This document shows, in pieces, positions 1 to 6,353 of a DNA stretch of 7,790 nucleotides; the stretch's first letter is position 1, and every line of letters starts with the position of its first letter. Made by a program: the position numbers and the translations under genes. Source of the stretch: SAR202 cluster bacterium. GTDB lineage: Bacteria > Chloroflexota > Dehalococcoidia > Lucifugimonadales > JASMAO01. Where the stretch lies: NCBI GenBank assembly GCA_030754315.1, contig JASMAO010000046.1, positions 1 through 7,790 on the forward strand, written 5' to 3'. The notes beneath the pieces are model-generated. The model was not told the DNA's origin. It did not search any database and saw only the letters and a list, made by a program, of their open reading frames with translations.

Positions 1-168
1 CCCTACGATGCACCATCTTTGAGAATTGCACAGCACAGTTTTTGCTCCGAAGAAGAGTCTGGGCGATCTGTCAGAAACAGGCGCGCTCGAATAAAGCTGG
101 CGCGAAAGAATGAAGCGCACTCCAGGCTCATGGGAGAGCAAGTCAAACTGAAACTTGGGGAAACTTGA
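1..168 (+). CDS. Possible C-terminal fragment of an unrecognised protein
   Basis: Frame 1 is open from the window edge for 55 codons to a TGA at 166-168, so any gene would begin upstream of the window. The translation is rich in charged residues and ends in a helical-looking basic/acidic stretch (RRARIKLARKNEAHSRLM, then EQVKLKLGET), which reads like real protein. I do not recognise the family. The exactly opposed minus-strand frame is also open from 243 to 1, so openness alone does not settle the strand. I prefer the plus strand because its amino-acid composition is more protein-like, with few Cys and a regular charge pattern. This is a weak call and could be a decayed remnant. Confidence 0.3.
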   Translation, partial: PYDAPSLRIAQHSFCSEEESGRSVRNRRARIKLARKNEAHSRLMGEQVKLKLGET

Positions 169-243
169 AGACCCATTGCGTGCCACACAACACGCCGCCA
201 CTGACTTCACCACCGATTGGTCAGCCAAGACGGATATCCCGAA

Positions 244-324
244 CTAAGTTTCATCGGCTTGCGCGGGATCGAAGCGTATCGGCTCGAACTCGGGAGAAGT
301 CTTCAGCTTGGTATACCTTCCCAT
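244..324 (-). CDS. Short 26-residue ORF behind a strong ribosome binding site
   Basis: The ORF runs from ATG at 324-322 to TAG at 246-244 and encodes 26 residues beginning MGRYTKLKTSPEFEPIRFD. The reason to list it is the upstream AAAGGAG (complement of 332-338) placed 7 nt before the ATG, one of the best Shine-Dalgarno matches in the window. I do not recognise the peptide and see no signal sequence or membrane segment. After the TAG the same frame stays open to the left window edge, so this could be the start of a longer gene broken by one nonsense codon. It lies just downstream of the transposase-like remnant on the same strand. It may be a genuine small protein, the 5' end of a pseudogene, or chance. 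Confidence 0.3.
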   Translation of the reverse strand: MGRYTKLKTSPEFEPIRFDPAQADET

Positions 325-331
325 TGTGGCT

Positions 332-338
332 CTCCTTT
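332..338 (-). promoter_or_regulatory. Strong Shine-Dalgarno for the 26-residue ORF
   Basis: The minus strand reads AAAGGAG, with a 7-nt spacer to the ATG at 324-322. This is near-consensus spacing and sequence, and it is the only strong translation signal in the otherwise gene-poor left 850 bases. Confidence 0.4.
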
Positions 339-391
339 CGAGGAATGGGCAACGGTTGTACGGAACAGACAAACGGTACCTGGGCCACCGC

Positions 392-646
392 TTAAGTAGT
401 ATCAACCATTGAAGGGGCATCCTTCTGGGCTCGCATACCAATGACGTGATTGTGTGCGCTTTCTACAAAACACGTTCCTATTGGACATCCGGGCTCCAAG
501 TGGGCTCTGTAACGGATGCCGTCTGTATTCCTGCGCAAATACTCCCACTTGGTCTTTATTCCCATGCGCACCTTCCCTTGGGGCTGTCCGCACGGCATAG
601 TGCAAGGCAATGAAAGGGAGTCAGAGCGACCATCAAAGAATGCGTC
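392..646 (-). pseudogene. Decayed transposase C-terminus, probably ISKra4-like
   Basis: Reading leftwards from the TAG at 649-647, an open frame runs to a TAA at 394-392. Its middle contains KWEYLRRN, then IRYRAHLEPGCPIGTCFVES, then AHNHVIGMRAQK. By eye this matches the conserved tail of ISKra4-family DDE transposases, which has the form Y(L/F)RxN...(M/I)xY...G.PIGSGxVE.A...V..R, with the glutamate of VES in the place of the conserved Glu. The usual C-terminal extension after the GMRW-like position is missing, because the frame stops shortly afterwards. The N-terminal and central catalytic regions are not visible, so this is a fragment and cannot be active. I saw no terminal inverted repeats or target duplication around it. 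The fold assignment comes from motif recall, not from a search. Confidence 0.42.
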
Positions 647-649
647 CTA

Positions 650-844
650 ATGCGCAAGGCGCCAGAAGCCCGTGTCGAATGTTAATTCGGCGCTGACAGT
701 TGGCTCGCCGTCAGCCCCTCCGTTTCTCCACAGTCGCTTACGGTCGCCAATGATGTAATCCTCGGCCAAAGCCTGTTGGTCTGGAGCACGCTGCATTGCC
801 GGATCTGCTTTCTGAAACGGATCCGCGAGGGAATGGCAATATAA
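650..844 (-). other. Coding-like open frame, unrecognised, likely gene remnant
   Basis: On the minus strand a frame is open for 65 codons between TAA (847-845) and TAG (649-647), immediately downstream of the CgeB-like glycosyltransferase gene. It includes QQALAEDYIIGDRKRLWR followed by GADGEPTVSAELTFDTGFW, which has ordinary protein composition. It is in the same frame as the transposase-like remnant on the other side of the TAG, so both could belong to one broken gene, although this part does not match an ISKra4 transposase that I can recall. The only in-frame ATG is internal and I see no ribosome binding site. I regard it as a remnant of unknown origin. Confidence 0.25.
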
Positions 845-851
845 TTAGAGG

Positions 852-2141
852 CTACGTTGACCGGATTAATCGAACAATTGGACGGACTACTTTTTTGACG
901 AGATTAGGAGTCCTCCTCCAAATCTTCAAACCGGTAGTCAATATCGCACGATCTGTATCAAGAATAAAGTCGCTAATATGCGGCTCTAAAATCGCTTCGA
1001 TCTCCTCGCTTGATAGTCCCGGTTCCGCCGACGTGCACTTCCTTTGTTTGAATTCTTCAGCCAGAACACGGTCAAACTGATCGATATGACTTCTGTAAGA
1101 GTATTCGGGATTCAATGCTATCTCTTCATAACACCTGTCTGCAATCGTCTGAAGTCTGGCCGAATCCCGAAGGACCTCGAGAATTTCTGGAAAGTTTCCA
1201 AAGTCCTTCTGCAGGGGGATGTAATGCTGCCATGGCTCAAGAATGCCCGAATAATCACCCTCATAGAGAATCATGGTTGTCTTCAGGGCAGCCGCTTCAA
1301 AACACCGCGGAGATATCTGATTTAGGCAAACATTCCCTTCATATTCTTTGAAAAACAGTTCGTGAACTTCATGAAACTCTGCATCTGGATTGCTCTCCAG
1401 GAAACTCGAAACAGCTCTCTGAAGTTCACCTGTAAAATCAGTTAGGCTTGCGCCACTTTCCACACCAAGAGTGGTTTTACAGGACGTTAAGAAACGAATC
1501 CAATCTTCACCATATATGCGGTCCTCTTCTTCGCAGGAAAGGTCCAGATTCAATGCAATATCGCTGATTTGGTCCCGAAATCTGTCTGCAATGTCATATT
1601 TTTCGACCCCAAGGGCGCCAAGCCAGTAGGGCGGTTTTCTAGCTCTATAGCCGACATCGATTTCCCTCTGAGCAATCTGTGGTACTTCAAGGTGAGTGAG
1701 CTCTTCTGGTACATAACCGGTAAGAACATTTACTTTTCTGAGTTTTGGCAAAATGGTCGAGGGGTACACCTTTTCCATTTCACCGGCAGGAACACACGTA
1801 AACAGAATATCAATCCCAAGAATTTGAAGCTGTTTCACCACAGACCAGACATTCCTGTATTCATCTTGGAGGTATACTACCTTGAGTCCTTTAAAGTCCT
1901 GAATGCGCGCTTTGGATTGGCGAGAAATGTACGAGTCCAACGGGATGTACAGTGAATAATGGATGACCAGTACATCAAACCAATCCAGATTCAGTCGCCT
2001 TGGGAGCGCGCCCTTGATCGGCAGGGAATGAAGCGAATGTTCGGAGTATTCAAAAAAACTATGAATGTGGTCCAGAATGGTACCTGCATTCCGCCCTTCC
2101 AACGGATGATCTGCCCAGAATAGTACTTCAAGCTCCTTCAT
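852..2141 (-). CDS. CgeB-like glycosyltransferase (GT-B fold)
   Basis: This 429-residue soluble protein has no signal peptide or clear membrane span. It resembles the CgeB/YkvP-type glycosyltransferases often found in capsule and O-antigen loci. The N-terminal half (about 1-150) looks like the acceptor-side Rossmann domain, with alternating hydrophobic strands (VLFWADH near 6-12, DVLVIHYSLY near 56-65, VVYLQDEYR near 88-96). A linker IDVGYRAR (161-168) precedes the C-terminal nucleotide-sugar-binding domain. That domain carries the family hallmark SPRCFEAAALKT (277-288), then ILYEGDYSGILEPWQHYIPL (291-310) and FGNFPEILEVL (314-324). The tail after about residue 365 ends in a strongly basic amphipathic segment. 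The ATG at 2141-2139 is the only reasonable start, but no Shine-Dalgarno precedes it. The gene is divergent from the asnB operon. It probably transfers a sugar to a growing surface glycan at the cytoplasmic face. Donor and acceptor cannot be read from the sequence. Confidence 0.8.
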   Translation of the reverse strand: MKELEVLFWADHPLEGRNAGTILDHIHSFFEYSEHSLHSLPIKGALPRRLNLDWFDVLVIHYSLYIPLDSYISRQSKARIQDFKGLKVVYLQDEYRNVWSVVKQLQILGIDILFTCVPAGEMEKVYPSTILPKLRKVNVLTGYVPEELTHLEVPQIAQREIDVGYRARKPPYWLGALGVEKYDIADRFRDQISDIALNLDLSCEEEDRIYGEDWIRFLTSCKTTLGVESGASLTDFTGELQRAVSSFLESNPDAEFHEVHELFFKEYEGNVCLNQISPRCFEAAALKTTMILYEGDYSGILEPWQHYIPLQKDFGNFPEILEVLRDSARLQTIADRCYEEIALNPEYSYRSHIDQFDRVLAEEFKQRKCTSAEPGLSSEEIEAILEPHISDFILDTDRAILTTGLKIWRRTPNLVKKVVRPIVRLIRST

Positions 2142-2150
2142 TATAGTCTG

Positions 2151-2179
2151 TTGAAATCCGTTAGATACGTCTATATATT
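2151..2179 (+). promoter_or_regulatory. Predicted sigma70 promoter for the asnB operon
   Basis: TTGAAA (2151-2156) is followed by an exact 17-base spacer and then TATATT (2174-2179). Each hexamer matches 5 of 6 consensus positions, in an AT-rich stretch of the divergent intergenic region. Transcription would start near 2186 and run rightwards into asnB, leaving an untranslated leader of about 250 nt. The -35 element lies only 10 bases from the start codon of the divergent glycosyltransferase, so polymerase here could affect expression of that gene. This is a visual match only. Confidence 0.5.
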
Positions 2180-2435
2180 CCTATCGACAAAGAAAACCTG
2201 AGCCAACTCTCTTCACCTTCAGGGGGATCCTTCAAACTGCCGCAGCCTCTATTGCGAAGCCTTTTCTGTCGGAAACTCTTAAATCGATGAAACGGCCTTG
2301 GCTATTTTGTGTTATGCGTCGCTCTTGTCAATCGTCGTGCTCCCAATGCACCTGCAGCTAGAACACGGTTCGTGCGTTACACATCCAGTTGTTTTTGACG
2401 TGCATCCAATGGTATTCTGTTTCGGATAAGAACTT

Positions 2436-4355
2436 ATGTGCGGAATAGCGGGCTTCCTTGGAAATGGCCACAACTCTTCGGACATCTGTAGAGATGTGCT
2501 GGAGCAGATGAACAGAATTCAGCGGCACCGTGGCCCTGACGGCGAGGGCGTCTGGTGGAGTCAGAATGGAAATGTCGCCCTCGGGCACACACGACTGAGC
2601 ATTATTGATATTGCCCACGGTGCTCAGCCAATGGTCACAGAGAGTGGGAATGTCATCACCTACAATGGGGAGATATACAATTATCTGGAACTGAGAGAGC
2701 GCATTGGCGAATCCAATTTCAGAACGCATTCGGATACAGAAGTAATCCTCCTGGCTTATGAGAAATGGGGTGCAGATTGCGTCGAAGAATTAAGAGGTAT
2801 GTTTGCTTTCACCATCTGGGATAGTGCCAGGCAGGAGCTCTTCATTGCTCGTGACAGATTTGGAATCAAGCCGTATTACTATTGCATCCAGGACGGAGTG
2901 TTCTATTTTGCATCAGAAATCAAAGCACTGTTGCCCCTTACGTCCGAAGTAAATGTTTCAGTTGACGGCCTTAGAGATTATTTCACCTTCCAATTCTGCC
3001 TCGGAGGAAAAACACTATTCAAAGACATAAATGAGCTTAAGCCAGCCCATTATGCGTATGTCCGGCCGGGGCCAAAGATAGTTCAGCAGCAGTATTGGGA
3101 AGTGCACTTTGATTTGGATTGGGACCATACTGAGAATTACTTTGTCAAGGAACTCAGAGAAAGGTTCTTGGACTCCGTGCGGGTTCATCTTCGAAGTGAC
3201 GTAGAGGTTGGCGCTTACGTCAGCGGCGGTTTAGACTCAAGTTTGGTTGCGTCGGCCGCGAAAGAACAGAAGCCCCAAGATAAATTCAAAATTTTCAACG
3301 GGAGATTTCTGGATGGCAGAGATTATGATGAGTCCGTGTACGCAGAGGCTCTGGCCAGCGAAAGGAATTTAAACCTGCACTTGATCGATATTGAGGCGGA
3401 TGACTTCGTTAACCATATAAATGACATCATATACTATCTCGATTTTCCTGTCGCCGGACCTGGCTCATTCCCGCAATTCATGGTCTCGAAGGCTGTTCAA
3501 AAGCACATAAAGGTTGTTTTGGGAGGACAAGGAGGGGATGAGATCTTTGGCGGATATACGCGGTATTTGATCGCCTATTTTGAACAGTGTATCAAGGGCG
3601 CGATTGAGGGAACACTCCAAGAAGGCAATTTTATAGTAACCTATGAATCGATCATTCCTAATCTGCGCGGCTTGGAACGGTATAAGCCTTTGATAAAAGA
3701 GTTTTGGTCGCACGGGCTGTTTGAGGATCGGGATCGCCGCTACTTCCAGTTAGTTAATCGTGCAAACAACTTTGGCGGAGCCATCGATTGGAGCATCTTT
3801 AACGGACATTCTTCTTTTGAAGAATTCCAGAAGATCTACTGGGGGGACAACGTTGGGAAGGAATCTTATTTTGACAGCGTCACCCACTTCGACTTCAAGA
3901 CCCTGTTGCCAGCGCTGTTGCAGGTCGAGGACAGGATGAGTATGGCCCATAGTATCGAATCACGGGTGCCTCTTCTTGACCATCCGTTGGTGGATCTGGC
4001 TGCAACGATTCCTGCGAACATAAAGTTCCAGAATGGAGAATTGAAACGTCTGCTCAAAGTAGCTTTTCCGGACAAGATACCGCCGGCGATCCTGGCCCGC
4101 GAAGATAAGATGGGTTTCCCTGTCCCTTTGGCCCAATGGATGAACATGAGGGGCCCCGTGAGAGAGTTCCTTCTGGATGTGTTTTCAAGTAAAGCCGCAA
4201 AGGACCGATTCTATCTGACGAAAGAATTCAACCCTGAACAGTTGATAGAAAAAGAATCGAAATACGGCCGCAGTTTCTGGGCGTTGCTGAGTCTTGAACT
4301 GTGGCAAAATAGCTTTTTGGATAATCACAAAGTCATTGAAAGGAGACCTACATGA
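2436..4355 (+). CDS. asnB: AsnB-type glutamine-dependent amidotransferase
   Basis: A cytoplasmic protein of 639 residues, close to the length of the longer bacterial AsnB class. The N-terminal class-II glutaminase domain (about 1-210) is complete. It has Cys2 as nucleophile (MCGIAGFLG), RHRGPDG (30-36), R53 in HTRLSIID, NGEIYN (77-82), HSDTE (98-102) and RDRFGIKPYYY (139-149). The synthetase domain (about 235-600) has the ATP-pyrophosphatase loop SGGLDS (263-268), GGQGGDEIFGGY (363-374), and EDRMSMAHSIESRVPLLDH (498-516). The start is fixed because Cys2 must follow the initiator Met; the ribosome binding site is weak. It hydrolyses glutamine and passes ammonia to an adenylated carboxylate. 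In the position of Glu348 of E. coli AsnB it has Gln365. Together with two sugar-nucleotide SDRs downstream, this favours amidation of a sugar uronate over asparagine synthesis. It heads a translationally coupled operon. Biosynthetic asparagine synthetase remains possible. Confidence 0.92.
   Translation: MCGIAGFLGNGHNSSDICRDVLEQMNRIQRHRGPDGEGVWWSQNGNVALGHTRLSIIDIAHGAQPMVTESGNVITYNGEIYNYLELRERIGESNFRTHSDTEVILLAYEKWGADCVEELRGMFAFTIWDSARQELFIARDRFGIKPYYYCIQDGVFYFASEIKALLPLTSEVNVSVDGLRDYFTFQFCLGGKTLFKDINELKPAHYAYVRPGPKIVQQQYWEVHFDLDWDHTENYFVKELRERFLDSVRVHLRSDVEVGAYVSGGLDSSLVASAAKEQKPQDKFKIFNGRFLDGRDYDESVYAEALASERNLNLHLIDIEADDFVNHINDIIYYLDFPVAGPGSFPQFMVSKAVQKHIKVVLGGQGGDEIFGGYTRYLIAYFEQCIKGAIEGTLQEGNFIVTYESIIPNLRGLERYKPLIKEFWSHGLFEDRDRRYFQLVNRANNFGGAIDWSIFNGHSSFEEFQKIYWGDNVGKESYFDSVTHFDFKTLLPALLQVEDRMSMAHSIESRVPLLDHPLVDLAATIPANIKFQNGELKRLLKVAFPDKIPPAILAREDKMGFPVPLAQWMNMRGPVREFLLDVFSSKAAKDRFYLTKEFNPEQLIEKESKYGRSFWALLSLELWQNSFLDNHKVIERRPT
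4338..4346 (+). promoter_or_regulatory. Ribosome binding site for the WbmG-like gene, inside asnB
   Basis: GAAAGGAGA lies within the last codons of asnB. Its AAGGAG core (4340-4345) is 6 nt from the ATG at 4352, which overlaps the asnB stop as ATGA. This fixes the start of the SDR gene and indicates coupled translation. Confidence 0.75.
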
Positions 4356-5293
4356 ATATCTTAATTACCGGTGGCGCCGGCTTTATCTGCTCCCACCTTA
4401 CGGAGAGGCTTATTGGCAGGGGAGACACGGTATTAGTTATTGATAACTACAGTACCGCCCGTCGCGACAACCTGAAAGCAATGGACAATCTGACGATTGT
4501 TGAAGGTGACATTGCCAATACCGACTTGATGTCAAAACTGTATGTGCAATTTCAACCGGAAGTAGTGGTACATGCGGCGGCGTCCTACAAGGATCCGGAC
4601 GACTATATTAGTGATATGCAGACAAACGGAGTCGGCACAGCAGTTGTCGTGAAAGAGAGCAGAAAGCACGAGGTCAAGCGGCTCATCTATTTACAGACAG
4701 CGCTCTGTTACGGAGATCCTCAAGAACAGCCGATCACCCTTGGGCACCCAATGGAGCCGAGTGGGAGCAGTTACGCTATAAGCAAGACTGCTGGTGAATA
4801 CTATGTTCGTCAGAGCGAACTTGACCATGTCATATTTCGTCTTGCGAATGCTTACGGCCCAAGGAATCTAAGCGGCCCGGTCCCAACGTTTTATAAGAGA
4901 CTTAGTGAAGGCAAGAAGTGTTTCGTAATGGATACCAGGAGGGATTTTATATTCATTTCTGACATGGTGGATATCCTGGAAAAGGCTGTAGACGGAACGG
5001 GGATTTGCGGTGCATACCATATCTCTACTGGAAAAGATTATTCCATAAAGGAACTGTTTGATGCCGTTGTCAAAGCCATGGGGATCACTTTGGAGGAAGA
5101 AGTCGAGGTAAGGGAGCGAAGCCCCGACGATGTCTTTTCGATTCTCTTGGATCCATCCAAGACTCAGGAGAGCTTTGGGATTATTCCGTCGCTCCCCCTT
5201 GACGAGGGCGTCGCTAAGACTATTGACTACTACAGTGAATATGGTGTTGAAGAGACTTTTACTCACCTCCGAATTCCTGGGAAAGAGGAATGA
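4352..5293 (+). CDS. wbmG: NAD-dependent epimerase/dehydratase, WbmG-like SDR
   Basis: A 313-residue extended SDR. The N-terminal Rossmann fold begins MNILITGGAGFICSHL, with an acidic cofactor residue Asp31 after the second strand (VLVIDNYS), typical of NAD(H) preference. The catalytic set is Thr116 in LQTALCYG, Tyr141 and Lys145 (YAISK). The segments AAASYKDPDD (75-84), LQTALCYG (114-121) and PVPTFYKRL (176-184) closely match what I recall of Bordetella WbmG, and WbmH is a related paralog. The C-terminal substrate domain includes STGKDYSIKELFD (225-237). It probably epimerises or otherwise remodels a nucleotide-linked uronic acid or uronamide. Oddity: the third glycine of GxxGxxG is Cys13. 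It overlaps the genes on both sides by 4 bases. The family call is firm; the reaction is not known from the sequence. Confidence 0.85.
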   Translation: MNILITGGAGFICSHLTERLIGRGDTVLVIDNYSTARRDNLKAMDNLTIVEGDIANTDLMSKLYVQFQPEVVVHAAASYKDPDDYISDMQTNGVGTAVVVKESRKHEVKRLIYLQTALCYGDPQEQPITLGHPMEPSGSSYAISKTAGEYYVRQSELDHVIFRLANAYGPRNLSGPVPTFYKRLSEGKKCFVMDTRRDFIFISDMVDILEKAVDGTGICGAYHISTGKDYSIKELFDAVVKAMGITLEEEVEVRERSPDDVFSILLDPSKTQESFGIIPSLPLDEGVAKTIDYYSEYGVEETFTHLRIPGKEE

Positions 5294-6333
5294 TCCAGTA
5301 TCAAGGGACTAGAATACTTATCTCGGGTGGTGCGGGATTTGTCGGAAGTAATCTGACTAAGAGATTGCTTCGCGACGAAGCGAGGGTAATACATATAGTT
5401 GATAATCTTCTTTCTTCTGAAAGACATAACATCCCCGATGACCGGCGAGTACAATTCACGGAGGCCTCCGTTGGAGATGATGGTTTTCTCGGAAGTCTGG
5501 ACGACGATTATGACTATGTTTTCCATGTGAGTACGTACCATGGTAATCAGAGCTCGATTCACGATCCTTTAGCGGATCACGAGAACAACACTTTAACGAC
5601 TCTGAAATTGTACGAGAGATTGAAGGACTTTCGGGACGTAAAGAAGATAGTTTATACCGGTGCCGGGTGCGCTGTGGCTGAAAAGACATTTGATTCGGCC
5701 GAGGCGACAGAGGAATCAGATAACGTTTCTTTACACATGGATAGCCCATATTCCATGTCGAAGATATTCGGGGAATACTATTCTTGTTACTATCACAAAC
5801 AGCACGGTCTTCCAGTTGTACGGGTGCGGTTCCAAAATGTTTATGGGCCCGGAGAGATCCTTGGTGCCGGAGATTGGAGGGGCACTCCGGCGACAGTTTG
5901 GAGGAACGTGGTTCCAACATTCATTTACAAGGCGCTCAAAGGCCAAAGCCTTCCTCTTGAAAATGAAGGCGTGGCTACGCGGGATTTCATTTATGTTGCG
6001 GACATTGTTGAGGGTCTCCTTTTGGCTGGGAGTAAGGGTGAGCCAGGTGATGTCTACAACCTGGCGACCGGCGAAGAAACGTCTATTCTGAATTTAGCTG
6101 AATTGATAGTTGAAATCGCTGGAAGCTCGGCCGCAGTAGAGTTAAAACCCAAAAGAGATTGGGACAACTCAGGGAAGAGGTTTGGAAGTACGGTAAAGTC
6201 AGAAATGGATTTGGGATTTAAAGCCTCTACAGGGATCAGGAGCGGACTTGAGGCAACCATAAAGTGGTTTAGAGAGAATCTTTCGCTCATTGAATCTGTG
6301 ATCGACAAGCATAGAAAGTATTTGGAATATTAG
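5290..6333 (+). CDS. wbmF: NAD-dependent epimerase/dehydratase, WbmF-like SDR
   Basis: A 347-residue extended SDR with an intact cofactor loop GGAGFVG (13-19), Asp38 after the second strand (IVDNLLS) and the catalytic pair Tyr154/Lys158 (YSMSK). Long segments match my recollection of Bordetella O-antigen protein WbmF almost word for word: STYHGNQSSIHDPLADHENN (81-100), GPGEILGAG (186-194), WRGTPATVWRN (196-206) and WDNSGKRFGS (291-300). Unusually, the place where SDRs carry catalytic Ser/Thr reads TGAGCAVAEK (123-132), with no obvious Ser/Thr. The start codon overlaps the previous stop (ATGA). A GAGG is only 1 nt from the ATG, so initiation probably relies on coupling or on GGGA at 5279-5282. 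It likely acts on the same nucleotide sugar as its neighbour, in sequence or as a pair. Similarity to the upstream SDR is limited to family motifs, so the two are not a recent duplication. Confidence 0.87.
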   Translation: MIQYQGTRILISGGAGFVGSNLTKRLLRDEARVIHIVDNLLSSERHNIPDDRRVQFTEASVGDDGFLGSLDDDYDYVFHVSTYHGNQSSIHDPLADHENNTLTTLKLYERLKDFRDVKKIVYTGAGCAVAEKTFDSAEATEESDNVSLHMDSPYSMSKIFGEYYSCYYHKQHGLPVVRVRFQNVYGPGEILGAGDWRGTPATVWRNVVPTFIYKALKGQSLPLENEGVATRDFIYVADIVEGLLLAGSKGEPGDVYNLATGEETSILNLAELIVEIAGSSAAVELKPKRDWDNSGKRFGSTVKSEMDLGFKASTGIRSGLEATIKWFRENLSLIESVIDKHRKYLEY

Positions 6334-6353
6334 ACTGTCAGAATGCAACACCG

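Noticed and set aside
151..167. Short tandem repeat AAACTTG-GGG-AAACTTG
   Set aside because: Two 7-base copies are within chance expectation, and no wider repeat or array exists.
692..715. Inverted repeat GCTGAC/GTCAGC with a 12-base loop, a possible terminator for the CgeB-like gene
   Set aside because: The stem is only 6 pairs with a large loop and no T-tract on either strand, and it is about 135 bases past the stop.
2140..2145. Perfect TATAAT on the minus strand overlapping the start codon of the CgeB-like gene
   Set aside because: No -35 hexamer is present at 16-18 bases, and transcription would begin inside the gene.
2287..2361. A 24-residue Cys-rich ORF (MKRPWLFCVMRR...) in the asnB leader, a possible leader peptide
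   Set aside because: It has no Shine-Dalgarno, no run of regulatory codons and no following attenuator hairpin with a T-tract. It is short enough to be chance.
2395..2400. TTGACG, a -35-like hexamer just before asnB
   Set aside because: The sequence 16-18 bases downstream (TGTTTC region) is not a credible -10; the 2151-2179 pair is much better.
2358..2729. Minus-strand ORF of 123 codons opposite the start of asnB
   Set aside because: Most of it is antisense to the conserved glutaminase motifs of asnB. Its translation has no recognisable domain and it is a shadow frame.
5456..5920. Minus-strand ORF of 154 codons opposite the WbmF-like gene
   Set aside because: It is antisense to highly conserved SDR sequence, with Ser/Arg/Pro-rich composition typical of a shadow frame.
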